A DNA stretch of 64,000 bases from positions 166,617 to 230,616 of the forward strand of contig GG745359.1 in NCBI GenBank assembly GCA_000151295.1, in the 5' to 3' direction. The first letter of the stretch is position 1. Each line of letters begins with the position of its first letter. The DNA is from Allomyces macrogynus ATCC 38327 (Eukaryota; Blastocladiomycota; Blastocladiomycetes; Blastocladiales; Blastocladiaceae). The notes beneath the pieces were generated by a model, which saw nothing but the letters and a program-made list of their open reading frames with translations, ran no database searches and was not told the origin of the DNA. The position numbers and the translations under genes were made by a program. Positions 46,101 through 57,225 of the stretch are shown here, in pieces.

Positions 46101-48360
46101 TGACGCTCATCGAGTATCTGGAAGGGTGCTGCTACTGCCATGAATGGCCTACATTGTACAACAAAGTTCCATATGTGCCACAACTTTTGTCCGTCTCCCA
46201 AGAAGACAAATATTCCTTTGATGACCAGGCTTTCCATGACTTCAAGTTCATGCGTACAGTCTCACGATGATCTTTTTGGTGCTTAACTGATGACTTGTAG
46301 GTTACACCAGGCACACCAGCATCATCACAAACCATGGAGACGAATTACCTCATGCATGTCATATGTCACTTCCAAGCTTTTGGTTTGGGGTGTGCACCAT
46401 GCTAACCTCTCCACCAGGTTCTGTTGAGCAATGACAAAGCTGGAAGCTGGGGCCAAGAACACTGGCGGGTCATGTGCTGAGTAGCATGCTGGACAAGAAC
46501 TCAGGGTCAAGCTTGTTCAAGATGGTCCAGCTTGCTGCTGCCCAGCTTGTTGCCAGTCGATTTGTTGCTGCCCAGCTTGTTGTTTGGCTTGGTTTCAGCT
46601 ACAACTGACTTTCTTTGGCACATGTAGAAAAAGCTCCACATCAGGACCTCCACAGATGCAGCTGTAAAGACAGCCCACTCGCCAAAAAAGCAAGAACATG
46701 GTGACCTTGACGCCTGCTGCCCATAACTTACCACTCAACTTCAAGCCAGTCAATGCATGACACCAACTGGAACCTGCTTGATGGTGGGCTGCTGTTCATG
46801 CTGCAGAAAAAGTTCCAGCTTCTTGAACACAAACGCTGCTTTCCTCTATCAAAGGCGCATGAATTCCAAGTCACCTGTGACCAAGTCAAGGTGGTTGCGC
46901 ATGAGGCCATCAAGTATGGGGTCCACATCACCAATCAGTTCCTCATCTTTCTCTTCCAAAAGGTCCAACTGGATCAAGAGTGCATCATGGAATTTGCACA
47001 AGAGGATGGGTGGACAAATGACGATCGTTTTGCTTTTTTGGCCATGGTGTTCCACAAGAAACATGTGGTTGTGTGAGGTTGGCACACCACAAAACAATCC
47101 TCCTTTTTCCACTGCCACTTCCCAGGGTTTCCTGTTTGAATTGATTGATTGAGCGTTGCTTTTGTACAATTCAGGAACCAGCAGCCAGATATTGTACAAT
47201 CTTACACAAGCAAATACGATCTTACACAAGCAAATACAACCTTACAGTGGCATCTACAATTGCTCTGCAACTGTGCCAGTCTCCACACAATTGTGCTAGA
47301 TTTAGTAGTTTGTAGAATCGTAGATTTTGAGCACAAACTTGCAAAATTGTATACAATTTAGTGAAACCAGAATGGCGATGTCAGCAAAGAGCATCAGGGA
47401 TAGGGCAGCCCTACAAGCATGGGCACTGTTTGCCATAAGCCATTGGACCCCTGATGGATCAGCATCATCCCATTGGGTTTCTTTTCAGCTGTGCACAACA
47501 AATCCTTGACCATTTCCTCAACAATGCAGTACCCAGCCACATGTCTGTGGTGCACAACTGTTGGAATTCAACCAAGCATGTTGGGGAACTGGATGCACAT
47601 GGCAAGCCCCAATGCAGCTCATGGATTGGCGTCATCCCATTGGGTTTCCTTTCAGCTGTGCACACCAAGTCCTTGACCATTTCCTCAACAACATGGTACC
47701 CAGCCACATGTCCATGGTGCACAACTGTTGGACTTCGACCAATCGTGTTGGGGAGCTGGATGCGCATGGCAAGCCCCAATGTGATTTCCGTGTTGTGCAT
47801 CACAGCGCAGTAGGCGCGCACCATGTGTGACCCATGTGGGTTGATCGCGTCAAAGTCATGGTCCATGGTGGTGCGGCCAATCACATTGAGCATGAGGCAC
47901 TGCTAAGGTTGTGGAAGGCAAGTGTGGTAGAGGGTGGGGTCTGGTCAATGATAGCAAACTGCTTGTCAAGGGCAATGAGCATGATTGGAATGTGCTGCTT
48001 GAGAGTGTGTAAAATGAATTGTGGGTTGGCAATGTGTCAAAGGACCTTGTGCCAATCGCCCTGGAGAGCGCATGAATATCAAAATCTCAGGCCAACAAAC
48101 AGTGAACTTGGCAAGAGGGCTATGAACATTGAGAATCACCATGCCTCATCGCCAATGATCATGCTCATGAACCGCGCGCTCACATCAGGCTTCACAAGCT
48201 TCAGGTACGAATTCAGCGTGAGCGTATCGTGTAGCATCCTTGGATTGGCCACAACAAGCGTCACATCACCCTTGCACCAGATCCGCGCACCATGTGAGCA
48301 ATTGCTGAGTTGATGAGCCATTGCTCTGGGCCACATCACGCCAAAACAAATCGCTTGAAG
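46101..48360. other. CpG-depleted island with broken ORFs, probable decayed mobile DNA
   Basis: Same style as 5,160-7,000: near 47% GC, few CpG, many TG/CA. Plus ORF 46753-47076 (107 codons) and minus fragments (46849-47229, 47465-47893, 48136-48441) have protein-like composition, but stops and frame changes interrupt them. The minus fragments from 48,440 down to 47,465 could be pieces of one former gene. It includes a 167-bp tandem duplication. No recognisable transposase, integrase or polymerase motif. Confidence 0.45.
47454..47781. repeat. Tandem duplication, 167-bp unit, two copies
   Basis: Unit 1 is 47454-47620 and unit 2 is 47621 to about 47781. Shared landmarks at the same offset are TCATCCCATTGGGTTTC, CAGCTGTGCACA, CCTTGACCATTTCCTCAACA, GTACCCAGCCACATGTC and GGCAAGCCCCAATG. 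Copies differ at scattered sites, several being C/T or G/A changes. 167 is not a multiple of three, so a shared reading frame is not kept. Confidence 0.9.
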
Positions 48361-48970
48361 TACATCAGCGGTGAGTCCATGCGTCCCCACCCCTCCACTT
48401 TTTGCCCGTGGAACAGCGGCACCTGCTCTTGGGCCTGACACTCCTTGATGAAGTGCAGTGATGGTTCAAGCGCACGCCTGAGAAGATGTTGCTGGAGTCC
48501 GAGCAACCACCACCGCAAATGCAATTCCTGTTCGGGCACGCCTTGGACGCAATTTGCAAGCAAGTCGAGCGTTGCGGATGCATTCCTTGGCAATCAAGAA
48601 CCCGAGCAGAACGACTGCTGATGCAAGTGCTGACCAGACGCTTGACCGCGTAAAGTGCTTCAAAAGTTGGCGGATTGTTGCCGGGATTGCTAGGTTGGCG
48701 CCATGCTCTCGTAGTTTTTGCAGCAATTCGTGTCCGTGGCGCGTGAGCGCCGCAGGGACATCCATGCTTGAACTACTCAACGCAAACGAGAGCGTCGCCG
48801 CCGACCGAGAGCAACGGTTCGCTCCTAAAAGCAACGACGCACGCGTGCGCACCTGACCGTGTTGACCCTGTTGTGATCGTTGTCCAATCTTCTCTCTCGG
48901 TTGATCACCACAACAGTCGCCCATCAACATTCACGCAGACGCGCACGCACGCCAGCAACTAGCCGCAACC
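48361..48970. other. Intergenic, upstream of the first methyltransferase gene
   Basis: Composition returns to CpG-rich from about 48,480. Probably the promoter of the next gene. No other feature seen. Confidence 0.45.
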
Positions 48971-51225
48971 ATGTTCCGCACGACCAGCGCCCTGTTGGCG
49001 GGCCACCGGCGCCGTGCCATGAGCTCCTGGTCATCACGCAACCGGCCCCAAGTCATGCTTAATTTCGGCACGCCAGCGGAGCGCAATAACATCGACGATT
49101 ACGACGACTATGACCGACCTGCGCGGCGTCCGCGTGACGATCAATATTCTGGGGTTGACCGCGATCGGCGCGGCTCGTGGAGCCGCAACAACGACGACCG
49201 CGACAGCAGCAGGAATGCGCAATTCGGCTCGCGTGACCGGTATACGAGCCGCGGCGACCGTAAAAACCAGTGGGACCGTGATGACCGATTTGATCGCAGC
49301 GACCGGCGTGACCACCGCGAGGACCGGTTCGAGCGCAGCGATCGATTTGAGCTGAACCGATTTGATCGCCGGGAGGACCAATTTGACCGCCGTGACGGCC
49401 GCTCGGCCGGCCGCGAGGACCGAAGTGACCAAAGGAGCCGCTACGACCGTGACGACCGCCGCGAGAGTCAATTCGGCGCGCGTGACGAGGACAACGGCTG
49501 GTATGACCGGCGTGTCGGCCGTGAGGACGACCGTGTAAGCGGCAATGCCCGCGTTGGCCGCCGTGACGATCGCTCGGACCGCCGCGAAGATCGCTTTGAT
49601 CGCAACGACCGATTTGAGCGCAGCAATCGCTCAGACCACCGCGAGGACCGTTTTGAGCGCCGCAATGACCGCTCCGACCGCCGCTCGGACCGCCCGGACC
49701 GCAGCGACCGCGCCACCTCCTCCCGCGCACGCGACCCGCAAACGCGATTTGAGGACGCTCTTGCGGCCAAAATCGCCGCGCAGCTGCCCGGGCACAAGGT
49801 CGAGAAACGGCAGCGCACACAGGCCGTGCGGACCTACAACGTTGATCGGCCCAAGGACCAGTGGATTCAGGTGAAGCCCGAGCAATTGTCGCCGAACGTG
49901 TCGTGGGCCGACGTGATTCCGGACTACGAAATCCCCATCTTGCCCGACTGGGTCAAGGCGTGTCCCGACAACATCAAGATCCGGAGCCGGAACAACCCGA
50001 TGATCAAGCACATGCAGCGCGTGGCCAATGATAACGGGTACCGCCAGTTCCATGAGCAGGTGGTGTTGTTTTCCAAGTCGGCGATTCGGGATGTGGCCAA
50101 GGCGTCGAAATGTGCGTTGAGCTGTTTCTGTTCTTTTTCGTTCCTGTTGTTCGTTCATCTGACGGTTGATTCTCCCGAAATCTAGATTGCCACCCGTCGG
50201 TGCGCACCGCGATCCTGTCCACGTCCGGCGCGTACAAGCAGGACAGGCTCGAGCTCAACTGGACCGAGGACGCCTACGCGCCCTTCTACCCTGAGGGACG
50301 GCCGTACCACCGCGCGATCGGCGGCGACCGCGCGCGCTGGATCGCGTCGGTCGACAGCGACACGCTCGACGGGCTCGCCATCGCGGCCTACCCGCCATTC
50401 ATACGCGCACGCGCGCGCTCCATGCCCATCGGCCAATGGTTCCACGAGCACGTCCCGCGTTACTCTGCCCCCGTCGACGCAAAGGACCCGGTTCTGCGTG
50501 TGCTCGTGCTGAACAAGATCACGGACGAAGGCACCATGGGCGCGCTGATCCGGTCGGCGACAGTACTCGGGTGGGACGCGGTCTTGATTGCGGGCAGTAT
50601 GACGGACCCGTTGTCGCCCAAGTCGATGCGCGCGTCCAAGGGCGGGGTCGTGCTGATTCCGTGGCGGCGCGCGAATTGGGAGGAGATTGCGACGCTGGTC
50701 GATGGGCAGCGGAGGGCCCCGGAGTTGAGTAGCGAGCCGTGGTGGGAGCCGAAGGTTGACTTCAGGGTGTTTGTCGCGGGGAAGCCTGTCCCGCACGAGA
50801 CGGACGCGGCGGATGCGGTGCCCGCGGAGTCGACGCCCGCGAAGGACACGGAGCCCGTGACGGAGCCCGCGACAGAGCCAGTACTGGCCGTATCACCGGC
50901 GACTCCGAAACGGCCGACGATCCACTTCCTGGTCGTGTCGAACCCGACGCACGGGTACTCAGGCAACCCGATCCGGTTCCCGCAGCTGCAGGCCAAGACG
51001 CAGTTTGTGCAGGTGCCACTGGCCGAGTCGACGCCGCTCAACGCGTTGAATGCGCCCATTTCGGGTGCGATGCTCATGTGGCATTTTGGTCCGCAGGGGT
51101 CCGCACGGCTGGGGGAATTGACGCGCAACGAAGACTTGATTGTCGGGACGTCGCCGGCCAAGATGCCGCGGCCGCCCGGCGAGGTGGAGGAGTTGCGCAA
51201 GACGATCAAGGCCGCGCGCAAGTAG
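48971..51225 (+). CDS. SpoU/TrmH-family (MRM3-like) protein with Arg/Asp repeat region, probably inactive
   Basis: Exons 48971-50111 and 50186-51225 (donor GTGCGT) give 726 residues. The N-terminus (MFRTTSALLAGHRRRAMSSW) looks like a mitochondrial import signal. Residues about 40-255 are a highly charged Arg/Asp-rich region built from degenerate units such as RDDRFDR, REDRFER and RNDRSDR. The substrate-binding domain (NPMIKHMQRVANDNGYRQF) and the SPOUT fold follow. Motif 1 reads ITDEGTMGALIRSA, where active relatives have DPGN; motif 2 reads VVSNPTHG, where they have NExxG; motif 3 (PLNALNAPISGAML) is partly kept. Loss of the Asn and Glu suggests no or altered catalysis. It shares intron position and phase with the next gene, so the two are tandem duplicates. 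It may be an RNA-binding partner of its paralogue. Confidence 0.85.
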
Positions 51226-51482
51226 GAGCTGATGAAATGTGGGGAGCGGGCTGGGAGGGCGAGAATGAAGATTCAATTGTGCTTGATTTTGTTTGGTTTG
51301 CGAGGTGTCTCTCCCGGAGCAGCAACGTGTCAGCAACCTCCACCTGACTTGATTGCAATGCGTGCAGTCGACCGCTTTGATCAGATCAACAAACCACACC
51401 ACCATCCACCACGTAACTCGACCAATCAATCACCAGCAAATCAACAGGCGTCTAGTACTTGCCTCACGCCGTCGCCACCACC

Positions 51483-53417
51483 ATGTCCGGCAAATCCCAG
51501 CCGTGGAAACGCGCGCGGTTCGAGCTGCGCCGCGTCGTGCGCGACTGGCCGCGCACCTACGACAAGCCCGAGGCCTTCCCGCGCGGCGTGACCCCCCGCG
51601 CACCGCACCTCGAGAACCCGGAAAAGTACGATCCGACAAGCACGTCCAAGCGGCAGGAAAAAAAGCTCGCCGCGATCGCCAGGCGGCAAAAGGCACTCGG
51701 TCTCGTTGTCGACACGGCTGACGAATTGCCTGAACTCAAGGAGGAGGGGGGGAGGCAAAAGTACTCGAAGCTCGTGTCGTGGGCGCAGCAGAACCAGGAC
51801 GTGCTCGTCCCGGAATTGCCAGACTGGCTGAGCCGCACGCCGGCGGGGACACGGCTCAAAGGCCGCGAAGGGCCGCTCATGAAGCACATGTTGCGGCTCG
51901 GGACCGAGAACGGGTACCGTAACTTCCACGAGCATTATGTCGCGGTTGGCGGCGACGCGATTCGCAATATTGTCAAGCATTCCAAGAGTGCGTAGTGCGC
52001 TCTGATCGCCCACCTGGGCTACGCACCGATCGCGCTGACGGAATTGCTTGTTGCTGTCGCCGTAGACTGCCCGCCGGAACACAAGTCGCGCATCCTGCAG
52101 ACGGTCAGCATGTACGACCAGGCGAAGCTCGGCCTCGACTTCACCAAGGACGGCTACGAGCCGTACTACCCGCAACCGCCGAAACACGTTCTCGTGACGC
52201 AGGAAATGGCGCAAATCATCACCTACATTTCCGACGAAATCGTGCCGTCCTGTGCGCTCGCGGCCTACCCGACCTATCTGCGCACGTCGTCGCGATCGAT
52301 CCCAGTCGCGAAATGGATGCACGCGCACGTGCCCAAATGGTCGAAACCCACATCCGATACCGACGAAGACCCGATTGTGCGCGTGCTCGTGATCAACAAG
52401 ATCTCGGACCCGGGGAACATGGGCATGATGATGCGCACGGCCGCGGCGTACGGGTGGGACGCCGTGTTTGTGTTGGGCACCTCGTGCGAGCCGTTGGGTC
52501 CGCGCGCCATGTACACGGCCGCTGGTGCGCCAATGCTGATTCCGTGGCGCAAGTCGTCGTGGGACGATATTCGCACGTGGCTCGATGGAGAGAGCGCAAC
52601 GAATTTGGCCAAGTCCCAGAGTTGGTGGGACCCGAACGTCGATTTCCGCTTGTTTGTCACGGACCCGAGTGTCGGGCACCCGTCGAGCAAGACCATGCCG
52701 GACGCGACGGCCACGACGGCGGCGGGGTCCGAGTCGGTGCCGGAAGCGGCCAAGGTGGTGGTGGACGGCGCATTACCTGCCCAAGAAGTTGCCACCGCGA
52801 CCAACGAGGACGAAGGTCATGTCGTCGAGGCGAGCGCCGAATCGAACACCGAGCCGACGACCAAAACGACTGCCGAATCGAACGCTACCACGAAGACCGA
52901 CAACGCTGCCGCTGACGCACCATCCTCCTCGTCTTCCAGCGATTCCGCACCGGACCGCGCACCCACACGCCGCAGCGCCGCGTGGCAGCAGCGGCGGCGA
53001 CCCAAGGTGCACCTGCTCGTGCTCAACAACGAGTCGCACGGGCACAAGGTGAACCCGATCACCAACGAGTTTCTCGCGTCGCGCGCTGAGTACGCGGGCG
53101 CGCCCATGGCGCGGCCCGTCCTCGAGTCGCTCAACGTGGCTGTGGCTGCGTCGCTGCTCATGTGGCATCTCGGGCCCAAGGGGTCGGCACGCACGGGCGT
53201 GCCGACGCGCGACGGCGACTTGGTCGTGCGAGCGCCCCAGGCCAAGCGCGGCAAGGCTGAGAAGAAGGTGCACGTCGGCACGACGGTAACGGAGGCGGTG
53301 CAGGCGGAGACCAGGACGGAGCCGCCGAGTGGAAGCAATGCGCCGGTTACCGCGGAGCCAGCAGCTGCCGCACCTGCGTCCGCGTCGGCACCCGCCTCGG
53401 GCTCGGCCTCGACGTAG
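51483..53417 (+). CDS. SpoU/TrmH-family rRNA 2'-O-methyltransferase (MRM3-like)
   Basis: Exons 51483-51987 and 52066-53417 (donor GTGCGT) give 618 residues. It would transfer methyl from S-adenosylmethionine to a ribose 2'-OH, probably in mitochondrial rRNA like MRM3. It has the substrate-binding domain (GPLMKHMLRLGTENGYRNF) and a full SPOUT set: motif 1 ISDPGNMGMMMRTAAAYGWD with Asn and Arg, motif 2 LLVLNNESHGH with Glu, and motif 3 ESLNVAVAASLLMW. An Ala/Thr/Glu/Ser-rich linker of about 130 residues separates motifs 1 and 2, as in its neighbour. The start is the first ATG with conserved downstream sequence; the N-terminus is basic (WKRARFELRRVVRDW), compatible with mitochondrial import. It lies 257 bp after its paralogue on the same strand, with a same-phase intron at the equivalent SK|NC site. 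Confidence 0.92.
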
Positions 53418-53758
53418 TCGCGAGGATGGTCGATAATAATTCAAATTTTTGTTGACGAGCACGCGCGACGCGCTTGAGGGCCGTACTTGAAGGTGAAGGT
53501 TGCGCAAAGCGAAGGCGCACGCGTGTTTTGCGGTGCTTGGAGGACGCCACATGGTTCACGCTCTCCACTGCGCCAGCCTCGCTGTTCGTTCGGCCCGACT
53601 TCACCACCCGTCAGCTTCCACAGCACGCGCGAGCTCCAACCCGCCTTGAAAACCAAACAGCGCCCCCGCACTGGACCTCTCACTCTTGTGTGCCTGTGCT
53701 GCAACTGCTCCAGTCGCCGAACCTCCAACTCCTCGCAACTCGCGCAACCAACGTCAAC
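53418..53758. other. Intergenic, upstream of the GPI-type protein
   Basis: Short spacer with an A/T-rich stretch right after the methyltransferase stop and C/A-rich leader before the next ATG. No element called. Confidence 0.5.
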
Positions 53759-54925
53759 ATGGCTCGCTCGACCCGCTTCTCGCCACTCCTCGCCGTCTTT
53801 GTGCTGCTCGCGCTCGCCTCGGCCGCCTGCGCCGCCGATACGACGACCGTTGCCGGCACCGTGACCTCGGCTGCCGGTTCTGCGGCTACGGCGACGCCCG
53901 CCGCTGGCACCACGACGACGGCCACGGCTGGTAGCGACAAGTGCATGTCGGCGCTGTCGACGGCCATGACCAACCAGTGCATTTCCGGCGTGCTCTCGGA
54001 CCTCGACAAGGCCTCGACCGCCAACAACACCGACGCGCTCTACGCCGGCCTTAAGACGGCCGTCACCAACGTCTGTGTCGACACGTGCCGCCAGCCCGTG
54101 CGCGATGCGGTTTCCGGGCTCATGTGTAAGTCGGCCAGTCAGCCATTCATTGATTTGTCTTCAGCCAAGCTTCACGCAGCAGCGGCTTGGCCTTTTTTTT
54201 TGCAATGGGCAGGCGAACTAACGTGGCGCCTGCGCCCTTCCCCTTGCCTACCTCTCTGCGCATACGCACGTTGTCTAGCGGGATGTCAGACGATGATTGC
54301 CGCGCAGCTCGTGCAGACGGTCTCGACGCCTGGGTCCAACATGACGATCCCCGCCGGCTCTGAGCCCTTGATCGCGTCGGTTGCGACGGACCTGTTCAAC
54401 TTTGCGCAGGACGCGATCTGCCTCAAGAACCCGAACGACAAGACGCAGCTGTGCACGGTGCAGCTGCTCGACACGCTCGCGCAGTACAAGGTGCTCGTGG
54501 CCGTACCCAACATCAACGCGCTCATGATGCCCGGTAGTAACGCGTCGACGGCGGCGACGCTCACGCCGTCGATGAACGCGACCGCCCTGGCGGCCATTCC
54601 CAAGGAGAAGTTGTGCACGCCGTGCACGCAGACGGTCGTCCAGCAGACGGTGCTCTACCTGAACCAGAAGCTCGCGCCGATTGCCAAGACCATGGGCGAG
54701 CAGACGGCTGCGGAGGTGGCTGCCGAGGCCGACGGGATCATCAAGCAGGCCAACACGCTGTGCGGCGCCAACTGGGTCGGCAAGGACGGGACGCTCACGC
54801 TCGGCACGAACCAGACGTCGACCAAGACCGATGCCAAGGGGTCGGGCGCCGCGCAGCAGGTTGTCTTCTCGGGCGCGACTGGTGCCGTGATCGGTGCCGC
54901 CGCGTGGCTCGCGATGCTTGTCTAA
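53759..54925 (+). CDS. GPI-anchor-type cell-surface protein, Cys-containing
   Basis: Exons 53759-54125 and 54279-54925 give 337 residues. The start is the ATG followed at once by a signal peptide (MARSTRFSPLLAVFVLLALA, cleavage near ACA|AD). A Thr/Ala-rich stretch (likely O-mannosylated) follows, then a helical ectodomain with spaced cysteines (DKCMSALSTAM, CVDTCRQPV, LCTPCTQTVV) and several N-glycosylation sequons (NMT, NAS, NAT, NQT). The C-terminus is hydrophobic (GAVIGAAAWLAMLV) after a small-residue stretch, the pattern of a GPI-attachment signal. The donor is GTAAGT, rare in this window. The 153-nt intron is a multiple of three with no in-frame stop, so it could be read through, adding 51 residues and 4 cysteines. 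Function unknown; secretion topology is clear. Confidence 0.82.
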   Translation: MARSTRFSPLLAVFVLLALASAACAADTTTVAGTVTSAAGSAATATPAAGTTTTATAGSDKCMSALSTAMTNQCISGVLSDLDKASTANNTDALYAGLKTAVTNVCVDTCRQPVRDAVSGLMCKSASQPFIDLSSAKLHAAAAWPFFLQWAGELTWRLRPSPCLPLCAYARCLAGCQTMIAAQLVQTVSTPGSNMTIPAGSEPLIASVATDLFNFAQDAICLKNPNDKTQLCTVQLLDTLAQYKVLVAVPNINALMMPGSNASTAATLTPSMNATALAAIPKEKLCTPCTQTVVQQTVLYLNQKLAPIAKTMGEQTAAEVAAEADGIIKQANTLCGANWVGKDGTLTLGTNQTSTKTDAKGSGAAQQVVFSGATGAVIGAAAWLAMLV

Positions 54926-55709
54926 GGAGATGAGCGCTGATGTCGATTGTTGCTTTTTTTTGTTGCGCAGTTACCTTTGCGTTTTCGGTTGTGCCCTCTC
55001 TCTTGCTGAGCTTGCGCATCGCTCACCTTGGTGGACTCTCCCAGGTCCGCTCCATCCATCCCTTTCTCGCAGTGTCCTTACTCGCCGATGCCCAATGCCC
55101 ATGCCAATGTAATTCGTATGCATCTGTGCGTCTTGTCCACCCGGTTTCGAGGGCTCGTGGTTGTCGGTTGTTGATTTGTGCCATGTTGCTATGTCAGTGT
55201 TACCAATCATGGCCGAGTTCAAATTTCACAAGACCCAAAACAAGAGGAGATGGCTCGGTCGTCAATCAGCAAGGTTGCCTGCCGCGGCTCTCCGATCGAA
55301 TCCTGGTCCGCTTGGAGGAAGGTTAACATCAAACACTTCGATGGGCTCAACCCCTTCTTCTGACGAACTTGACTGGGTTTCTTTTTCGCGCTTTTCCTTT
55401 TGACTTTCATGGCAACACGGGTTGGGCCCCTCATTTCGGCAGGTTTCGATCCATCTGTTAAATTGTTGCTCGCCCTTCTTCTACCCAACTTGCCCATTTC
55501 TTTCCCTCAAGCTCAAAGAGGTCGTCGGCCGCGCGCCCTCGCTCTACCCGAAGGTGCAGTCGGCCTACGAGCAGGTCACTCATCCGCAGCAACCCATCGC
55601 AAACGCTCGAAACCGAGACAAAGCGTTCAAATTCTCCAACGATAAACAGACTACGTTGGTACCTGTATTTCTGATCCAAAAAATGAACGAAATCCAAAAC
55701 TCGTCACCA
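54926..55709. other. Intergenic between convergent genes
   Basis: T-rich 3' flank of the GPI-type gene, then mixed DNA to the DAHP synthase stop. No gene recognised. Confidence 0.5.
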
Positions 55710-57225
55710 CTACAACGTCGTCACCGAACTACGCTCGCGCTCGTGGTACTTGGCGACCAAAAACGCGACATCCAGCGCCTGTTCGTAATTCAACCGCGGG
55801 TCGCAATACGTCTGGTAATTCACGGGCAAGTCTTTCGCGGCCAATTCCATCGACCCGCCCATACACTCGGTGACACGATCGCCCGTCAACTCCAAGTGCA
55901 CCCCACCGAGGTAGGAACCGCACTCCTTGTGAATGCGCAACGACTCGGACAATTCACGCACAATCTTATCAAATTGCCTGGTCTTGTGGCCCGACGGCGC
56001 CGACTCGGTGTTGCCGTGCATCGGGTCGCACGTCCACACGACGACGCCGTCGTACCCGGCGGCTTTCACCGCGGCAATGTGCGCCGGCAAGTGTTGGCGG
56101 ACAAGGTCCGCACCGTACCGCGTGATCAGAGTCACCTTACCCGGTTCTTTATTGGGGTTGAGGCGCGCGATCAGCGCGCCCAAGTCGGCCGCGGGCATCG
56201 AGGGACCGACTTTCACGCCGATCGGGTTGCGCAGACCGCGCATGTACTCGACGTGCGCGCCGTCCAATTGCCGTGTGCGGTCCCCGATCCAGACAAAATG
56301 CGCGCCGAGGTTATACGCCGCGCCGTTGGCGCCGACCCGTGTCAGGCACGACTCGTACTCGAGCAGCAGCGCCTCGTGCGAGACAAACATGTCGACGGTG
56401 GACAGCGGCGACGCCGAATTCGTGTCGGCGCCAATCGTCTTCATGTAATGCAAAGCATCGGTCAGCCGGTTCACAATCGCCTGGTAATCTTGCCGGACTT
56501 CGTGTTTCTTGACGTGGTTTAGGTCCCACGACGACGGATGGTGCAGGTCGGCAAACCCAGAACTCACGAGGGAGCGGAGGTAGTTGAGCGTGGCCGCCGA
56601 GTGGAAGTAGGCGCCCAAGAGGCGGTCCGGGTCGGCGGCGCGGTCGGCCACGTCGAATCCGTTCACATTGTCCCCGCGGAATGAGAGCACTTCCTTGCCG
56701 TCAATGATTTCCGTCGGCTTGGACCGCGGTTTCGCGTACTGCCCGGCCATGCGCGCGATGCGGACGACGGGGATCCGGGAACCCCAGGTGAGGACGAGGC
56801 TCATTTGCAAGAGCACCTTGAGCTTACTCTCGATCGGGTCGGCCGAACAGTAGTCGAAGAGTTCGGCACAGTCGCCGCCCTGCAGGAGGAAGCGCTTGCC
56901 CTCGGCGACTTCCTTGAGCTGCGCGCGCAGTTGGTCGATCTGTTGGAGCAAGGCCGGGCCATTGCGATCAATTTCTCGTGTTCCCTTGTGAATCGAAGTC
57001 GAATTTGATGCCAAATTTGCTTACTTCGGGCGCGCACACGAGCGGCGGCAAATGCCGCAGTTTGGCCAGGACCTTGGCGACCTGCGCCTTGTTCTCGTAC
57101 TGCACATCTTGCACGATCGGCTTGGTCGTCCACGAATCGAGCGACCAGTCGGCGGGGACGCGCGCGGGCGTCGACGATGGGACGGCCGACGATGGCCTGG
57201 ACGAGACAGGCGACGGCGACGACAT
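55710..57225 (-). CDS. Class II (plant-type) DAHP synthase, first step of the shikimate pathway
   Basis: Minus-strand exons 57225-57025 and 56984-55710 give 491 residues. The enzyme condenses phosphoenolpyruvate and erythrose 4-phosphate, opening aromatic amino-acid synthesis. Exon 1 encodes WSLDSWTTKPIVQDVQYEN and KLRHLPPLVCAPE, then splicing continues with LLQQIDQLRAQLKEVAEGKR. Signature motifs are LLQGGDCAELFDYC, RGDNVNGF, WTCDPMHGNT and GGVHLELTGDRVTECMGG, which bind substrate and metal in class II enzymes. Fungi usually use class I enzymes (Aro3/Aro4); class II forms are known in some, such as Neurospora. The intron is only 40 nt (GTAAGC...CACAAG), the shortest here. I chose the ATG at 57225; upstream frame continues only with a GTG. 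Confidence 0.95.

Noticed and set aside
49150..49740. CRISPR-like or satellite array in the region with repeated GACCGC units
   Set aside because: The repetition is at codon level (Arg/Asp/Phe units) inside one long open frame, with no fixed spacer or period; it is a low-complexity protein segment.
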